DNA from: an uncultured Clostridia bacterium
GTDB taxonomy: Bacteria; Bacillota; Clostridia; Christensenellales; UBA1242
DNA length: 7,498 nt
Direction of reading: 5' to 3'
Assembly: GCA_947623795.1 (NCBI GenBank)
Contig: CANQHS010000039.1
Span: forward strand, 1 to 7,498
Made by a program: the position numbers and the translations under genes
Part shown: piece by piece, positions 3,951 to 7,498 of the stretch
How positions within the stretch are numbered: the stretch's first letter is position 1
Layout: every line of letters begins with the position of its first letter
The notes under the pieces: generated by a model
The model's database searches: none
Told to the model about the DNA's origin: nothing
The model's input: only the letters and a program-made list of their open reading frames with translations

Positions 3951-5669
3951 TTAGATTCCACTTTCTTGATCAACCGTGTTTAAATCCGTTTGCGATTCAT
4001 CAGTTGGTATAGCAACAGACGAATTCGGGGTGTTTTCATTTAGCAAGTTATTATTAATTCGTTCAACTGTGTTTTCCCTAACGCCTAAATTGTTATAATC
4101 CACAATATCGTCTACATCATCTGCATTTTGTTGTGTTTGTTGCGCTTGTGTCATGTTGCCAATCAAGCCTCGTCTGCCGGTTGTTTTCCCGCCCTGTGCT
4201 TGACCGCCCGTTTGTGCATTTGTCTGTTCGTTCACTCGGGTGTCTGTTTGTCGTTCCCGTCTTGGATAGGTAGTATAGTTATTTCGACTAGAATTCGAAC
4301 TTGCCGATGTGGTTTGTTGTTTATTCTTTTTTACTTCATTTTTAGGCTTTGCTGATGCCGAATTTTTCTTAGCGCTTGGTTTTTTAGAAGCTTGAGGTTT
4401 GCTTGGCTTAGACGCTCCCGCCGACATTGGTTTTTGAACTTTTGGCGCTGGCGTTTGTTGCGACTGAGTTGTGGATGGCGCCGCAACATCTTGTTTCGTT
4501 TCTTTTTTCGATTTTTTAAGTTCTGCTTGAACATCTTTGCCAACATTTTCGCTAAGGTCAACTCCGGCTGCAACCAATTCGCCAACTAGAGCGGCAACAA
4601 TAGATGTTGCAACAAGTGAGGTGGCAATTGCGCCTTGCAAAGTTGACATGGCGGAATTCTTAAGTCGGTTGTCCGATTCTTTTCTAGCGGTATTGAATTT
4701 GCCTAACGCGGCGTCAAGCGTGATAAGTTCGGTGTTGCCAACATCGAAAACGGATTTTGTTTTGTCCGCAAGGTCGATATATTCGCTTTGTGGGAGTTTG
4801 CCTTTAACTTCCTCTTTTTTAATGTCCACAACTTGGCTTATCGATTGATTGCGTTTTAGTTCGGCATTATGTTTGTCGATTTCAAAGTTCTTTCTCTCTT
4901 CCTCGGTTAAAAGCGAAAGATGTTCATCCAATGCGTCGTCCAACACTTCATTTAATGTCTTTGCAAAGTTTGGTTTGTCTAGCCTTATTGTGCCCTTTTT
5001 GTTGGTTAGCGCGGATTTTATGTTCTCTAAAACCGCCTTATGAAGTTTTGGATATGCTTTTGTGGCCTCCAAAACTGAGAGCGTATATTCGGCCTCAACT
5101 TCTTCAATTTGCGGCTCACTTTCCAACAATTTTGCGTTGGCAAGAAGCAAATATTTATATCTATTTACAATCCCAAAAAGTTTTGCAAGCGTTTGCTCAT
5201 CCATGCTTGAAATGTCGAGCACTTTTCCGCCAAATTCGCTAATATTCCATTTTTTATAGATAATGTTGCGGTTGATTTCTCCTGCCGTTTCAACTTCATC
5301 CAAAATATATTCGTTTATATTGCTATATGAGCCCGAATTGAGCTTGTAGTTGCCTTCCATGTTGATTTTTTCAACGAGCGAAAGCGTTGCCCTGTTCGCC
5401 TCAAAAGTGACCATGAAAGTGAGCTGTTTATCTAGTTTAAGTTCGCTTAGGCAAATTTCGATGTTGTCCATACTGTCAACGATATATTTGCGCATCAAAA
5501 TAAGTTCGCTCACAATATCGGGCGAAATTGTGTAGATGCCTTGTTCGTTGAAGTCGCCAAGCATACATCCCAAAACGGCGTGACGCATGTTGTTGAATTT
5601 TAGATATTCAATTTCGGCACTATCTTCAACAAAGCCTTTTTCGCAATATGGTTTCAAATATTTTGCCAT
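3951..5669 (-). CDS. Large hypothetical protein with basic low-complexity C-terminal tail
   Basis: A 572-residue protein of no family I recognise. Residues 1-335 appear folded and mostly helical, rich in Glu/Lys/Leu with few cysteines. Residues about 343-370 form one Ala/Val/Leu-rich hydrophobic stretch (LQGAIATSLVATSIVAALVG), either a weak single membrane segment or a buried helix. Residues about 384-450 are Lys/Pro/Ala/Ser-rich and strongly basic; about 450-515 are Gln/Thr/Asn/Gly-rich with Arg patches (PRRER, GRRG); the end is acidic and Asn/Thr-rich. No signal peptide is seen. The tail looks disordered and could bind nucleic acid, cell wall or another protein; this is inference. AGGAG lies about 6 nt before the ATG. 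The gene stands alone: a candidate promoter (5687-5715) lies upstream, the prfA terminator separates it from the genes behind, and the terminator at 3923-3949 follows its stop. Confidence 0.88.
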   Translation of the reverse strand: MAKYLKPYCEKGFVEDSAEIEYLKFNNMRHAVLGCMLGDFNEQGIYTISPDIVSELILMRKYIVDSMDNIEICLSELKLDKQLTFMVTFEANRATLSLVEKINMEGNYKLNSGSYSNINEYILDEVETAGEINRNIIYKKWNISEFGGKVLDISSMDEQTLAKLFGIVNRYKYLLLANAKLLESEPQIEEVEAEYTLSVLEATKAYPKLHKAVLENIKSALTNKKGTIRLDKPNFAKTLNEVLDDALDEHLSLLTEEERKNFEIDKHNAELKRNQSISQVVDIKKEEVKGKLPQSEYIDLADKTKSVFDVGNTELITLDAALGKFNTARKESDNRLKNSAMSTLQGAIATSLVATSIVAALVGELVAAGVDLSENVGKDVQAELKKSKKETKQDVAAPSTTQSQQTPAPKVQKPMSAGASKPSKPQASKKPSAKKNSASAKPKNEVKKNKQQTTSASSNSSRNNYTTYPRRERQTDTRVNEQTNAQTGGQAQGGKTTGRRGLIGNMTQAQQTQQNADDVDDIVDYNNLGVRENTVERINNNLLNENTPNSSVAIPTDESQTDLNTVDQESGI

Positions 5670-5686
5670 AATTTTCTCCTATTGTA

Positions 5687-5715
5687 AGTATAACACACCC
5701 AAATTTTTTTAGCAA
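5687..5715 (-). promoter_or_regulatory. Candidate promoter of the 572-residue protein gene
   Basis: On the minus strand: TTGCTA (5710-5715), a 17-nt spacer, and TATACT (5687-5692) preceded by TGT (extended -10). The -35 box matches consensus only partly. The predicted start near 5680 would leave only about 11 nt before the ATG, with the AGGAG motif at the very 5' end, so the true promoter or start point could differ. Confidence 0.5.
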
Positions 5716-5754
5716 ATAAAATTAAAAATTTTGTTATATTTTAGATAATTTTTT

Positions 5755-5790
5755 AAAAAAGAAAAACTCCACCTATCTTTTGTGGAGTTT
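5755..5790 (-). terminator. Intrinsic terminator of the prmC-prfA operon
   Basis: On the minus strand a perfect 9-bp stem, AAACTCCAC/GTGGAGTTT, with a 9-nt loop is followed by a T-rich tract with one C. It begins about 9 nt after the prfA TAA stop at 5799, the expected place for an operon terminator. Confidence 0.9.
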
Positions 5791-5798
5791 AAATATAA

Positions 5799-6869
5799 TT
5801 ATTCGCCTTGTTCGGCCAATTTTGCTTGCTGGTCGGCAAGAGTTAATGCGTCCAGCATTTCATCGAGATCCCCATTCATAAATGCGTCTATGTTATAGAT
5901 ACTAAGCCCGATGCGGTGGTCGGTCACTCTGCCTTGCGGGAAATTATATGTGCGGATGCGTTCGCTTCTGTCCCCTGTTCCAACTTGATTCTTTCTGTTT
6001 TGGCTATATTCGGCTTGTTTTTGCTGTTGATAATAGTCATATAATTTGGCTCGTAGCATGGCAAAGGCCTTTTCCTTGTTTTGAGTTTGGCTGCGCTCGT
6101 CCTGGCAACTAACAACAATGCCGGTTGGGAAGTGGGTTATGCGGATTGCACTCTCGGTTTTGTTAACTTTTTGCCCGCCCGCGCCACTGCTTCTAAATAA
6201 GTCGATTCGAATGTCTTTGTCGTTGATTTCAACTTCGGCATCTTCCATTTCTGGCAAAATTGCAACTGTGGCGGTCGAAGTGTGAACTCTGCCCTGACTT
6301 TCGGTTTCTGGCACGCGTTGAACGCGATGCACTCCGCTTTCGAACTTGAATTTTGCGTATGCGTTTTTGCCTTTTATCATGGCTTGAACTTCTTTTATTC
6401 CACCAAGCTCGGTTTCCTCGATGTTCAAGATTTCCATTTTATATTTATGGCTGTCGCAATACATTTTGTACATTCTAAGTAGGTCGCCCGCGAAAAGCGA
6501 ACTCTCCTCGCCGCCAGCCCCGCCGCGGATTTCCAATATTACATTTTTTGTGTCGTTTTCGTCCTTTGGAAGGAGCAGAACTTTTAGTTTTTCTTCGCTC
6601 TCGTCCAATTTTTGTTTCAAAGTTTGTTGCTCTTCCTTTAGCATTTCGCGCATTTCGGGATCAGTTTCGCTAGCTAAAAGTTCGCCCGCGTCGATATAGT
6701 CCTTGTTGAGTTTACAATAGTTGTCATACTCTTCCATAAGCGGCTCAAGGTTGGCATGTTCTTTGACCTTCGCTTGCCAAGTTTTTGTGTCCGCAATAAT
6801 GTCCGGATTGGCGATATCTTGGGTTAGAGCGTCAAACTTATCTTTTATGGCTTTCAGTTTTTCAATCAT
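5799..6869 (-). CDS. prfA: Peptide chain release factor 1 (RF1)
   Basis: A 356-residue protein, the usual RF1 length. Seen: helical N-terminal domain 1 (about 1-100); LEIRGGAGGEES (112-123); the stop-codon reading loop HRVQRVPETESQGRVHTS (181-198), with the RF1 tripeptide Pro-Glu-Thr at 187-189 in the P-x-T position; and RSSGAGGQKVNKTESAIRIT (226-245), with the catalytic GGQ at 231-233. GTGDRSERIRTYNFPQGRVT (297-316) and DHRIGL follow. Known: RF1 recognises UAA and UAG in the ribosomal A site, and the GGQ loop triggers hydrolysis of peptidyl-tRNA. The Pro-x-Thr loop, rather than SPF, separates it from RF2. The glutamine of GGQ is the substrate of PrmC, encoded directly upstream with a 10-nt gap; AAGGAGAG before the ATG lies right by the prmC stop, so the two are coupled. 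The operon ends at the terminator 5755-5790. Confidence 0.98.
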   Translation of the reverse strand: MIEKLKAIKDKFDALTQDIANPDIIADTKTWQAKVKEHANLEPLMEEYDNYCKLNKDYIDAGELLASETDPEMREMLKEEQQTLKQKLDESEEKLKVLLLPKDENDTKNVILEIRGGAGGEESSLFAGDLLRMYKMYCDSHKYKMEILNIEETELGGIKEVQAMIKGKNAYAKFKFESGVHRVQRVPETESQGRVHTSTATVAILPEMEDAEVEINDKDIRIDLFRSSGAGGQKVNKTESAIRITHFPTGIVVSCQDERSQTQNKEKAFAMLRAKLYDYYQQQKQAEYSQNRKNQVGTGDRSERIRTYNFPQGRVTDHRIGLSIYNIDAFMNGDLDEMLDALTLADQQAKLAEQGE

Positions 6870-6879
6870 ACTCTCTCCT

Positions 6880-7498
6880 TTATTTTTTCAACACAACAAT
6901 GCGCTCAATTCCTTGATAGTCTTTCACGCACTCAATGAGATGAAAATCGTTAAATAGGCTATTTATAAGGTCGAATTGACCATCCCCAATTTCCATAATT
7001 AGCATGCCCGAGTCGTTTAGGAACTTTCTTGCATTGTCGTGAATTATGTTATAAAATTTAAGCCCCATATCCCCGCCATCCAGCGCAAGAAGCGGATCAA
7101 AAAGCCGCACTTCGTCATCAAGGTCCTTTAAGTCATCGCTGGCAATATATGGCGGATTTGAAACGATAAGGTCAAACTTTGTGGCTATTTTTTCGAACAT
7201 ATTGCTGCGGATGAAATTTATGTTGGCGTTGTTTTTATATGCGTTAGTTTTGGCAACACTTAGTGCCTTTGCTGACACATCGCTTGCTGTCATCTCGACA
7301 ACGGCCTTTCGCTTTATTGCAACAGCCAAGCATCCGCTCCCCGTGCATAAGTCTAGCACGGTTTTATAGCCCTCTTGCCCGATATATTTCAAAGCGGTTT
7401 CCACCAAAATTTCGCTTTCCTGCCTAGGGGACAAAACATATTCATTAACTTCAAATTTAAGGCCGCAAAAATATTTGTAGCCCAAAATTTTGTCAATG
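6880..7498 (-). CDS. prmC: Release factor glutamine methyltransferase (N-terminus beyond window)
   Basis: The frame runs to the right edge. A TTG at 7483-7485 is an internal leucine, not the start: the codons before it (IDKIL) continue the family's typical (Y)ILGxxxFxG motif, and about 80-90 N-terminal residues are missing compared with the usual 270-290. Seen, counted from that TTG: FCGLKFEVNEYVLSPRQESE (6-25), the SAM-binding VLDLCTGSGCLAVAIK (43-58), an acidic residue after strand 2 (SDV, 68-70), and the catalytic NPPY (110-113) that holds the target glutamine. Known: PrmC (HemK) transfers a methyl group from S-adenosylmethionine to the GGQ glutamine of RF1 and RF2, speeding termination. 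Odd: the usual I-P-R-P-E-T-E appears as S-P-R-Q-E-S-E. prfA follows after 10 nt; this prmC-prfA order is the reverse of that in E. coli and B. subtilis. Confidence 0.95.
   Translation of the reverse strand, partial: IDKILGYKYFCGLKFEVNEYVLSPRQESEILVETALKYIGQEGYKTVLDLCTGSGCLAVAIKRKAVVEMTASDVSAKALSVAKTNAYKNNANINFIRSNMFEKIATKFDLIVSNPPYIASDDLKDLDDEVRLFDPLLALDGGDMGLKFYNIIHDNARKFLNDSGMLIMEIGDGQFDLINSLFNDFHLIECVKDYQGIERIVVLKK

Noticed and set aside
4128..5535. Several plus-strand and one alternative minus-strand frame within 3951-5669.
   Set aside because: All lie inside one continuous 572-codon gene with a good ribosome binding site. Their repetitive Ser/Arg/Leu composition reflects the low-complexity region read in other frames.
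1..7498. CRISPR arrays, tRNA genes, insertion sequences or phage genes.
   Set aside because: No regularly spaced direct repeats, tRNA cloverleaf signals, transposase frames or terminal inverted repeats were found on reading the window.

Overview
The window looks like a chromosomal segment from an A+T-rich, low-GC Gram-positive bacterium (Bacillota, probably an uncultured Clostridia-like lineage). The basis is strong AGGAG-type ribosome binding sites before almost every gene, a release factor 1 resembling the Bacillus protein, prmC placed directly upstream of prfA, and long A/T-rich intergenic stretches. The recognised genes read through with TGG as tryptophan and all end in TAA or TAG, so the standard bacterial code fits. 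I cannot place the organism more precisely.

Layout. Bases 1-786 (minus strand) hold the start of the S10 ribosomal protein operon: rpsJ (S10), then rplC (L3), which runs off the left edge. Bases 787-1350 encode no protein. They hold a strong minus-strand promoter (1293-1321) and a predicted leader of about 500 nt with many hairpins, into which a short widespread-type intergenic repeat (1040-1068) seems to have been inserted. Bases 1351-2726 (minus) carry two tandem paralogous genes of unknown function, with their own promoter at 2755-2783. Divergent from these, on the plus strand, are a promoter, a tiny reading frame interrupted by an in-frame TGA, and an RNHCP-family zinc-ribbon protein (2952-3272). 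Next is a single-gene unit of unknown function (3434-3922) with its own promoter and a strong terminator. It converges on a 572-residue unknown protein on the minus strand (3951-5669) with a basic, low-complexity C-terminal tail. The right end (minus) is the translation-termination operon prmC-prfA, closed by a terminator at 5755-5790; prmC runs off the right edge.

How the genes work together. PrmC methylates the glutamine of the GGQ motif of release factors, so prmC and prfA form an enzyme-substrate pair in one operon. S10 and L3 are ribosome components, probably under feedback control through the long leader. The four unknown or weakly characterised genes between the two translation loci look lineage-specific. 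No phage, transposase, CRISPR, tRNA or rRNA gene was seen, and I found no convincing new multi-gene system. The points most worth following up are the S10 leader, the TGA-interrupted frame translationally coupled to the RNHCP gene, and the paralogous pair.
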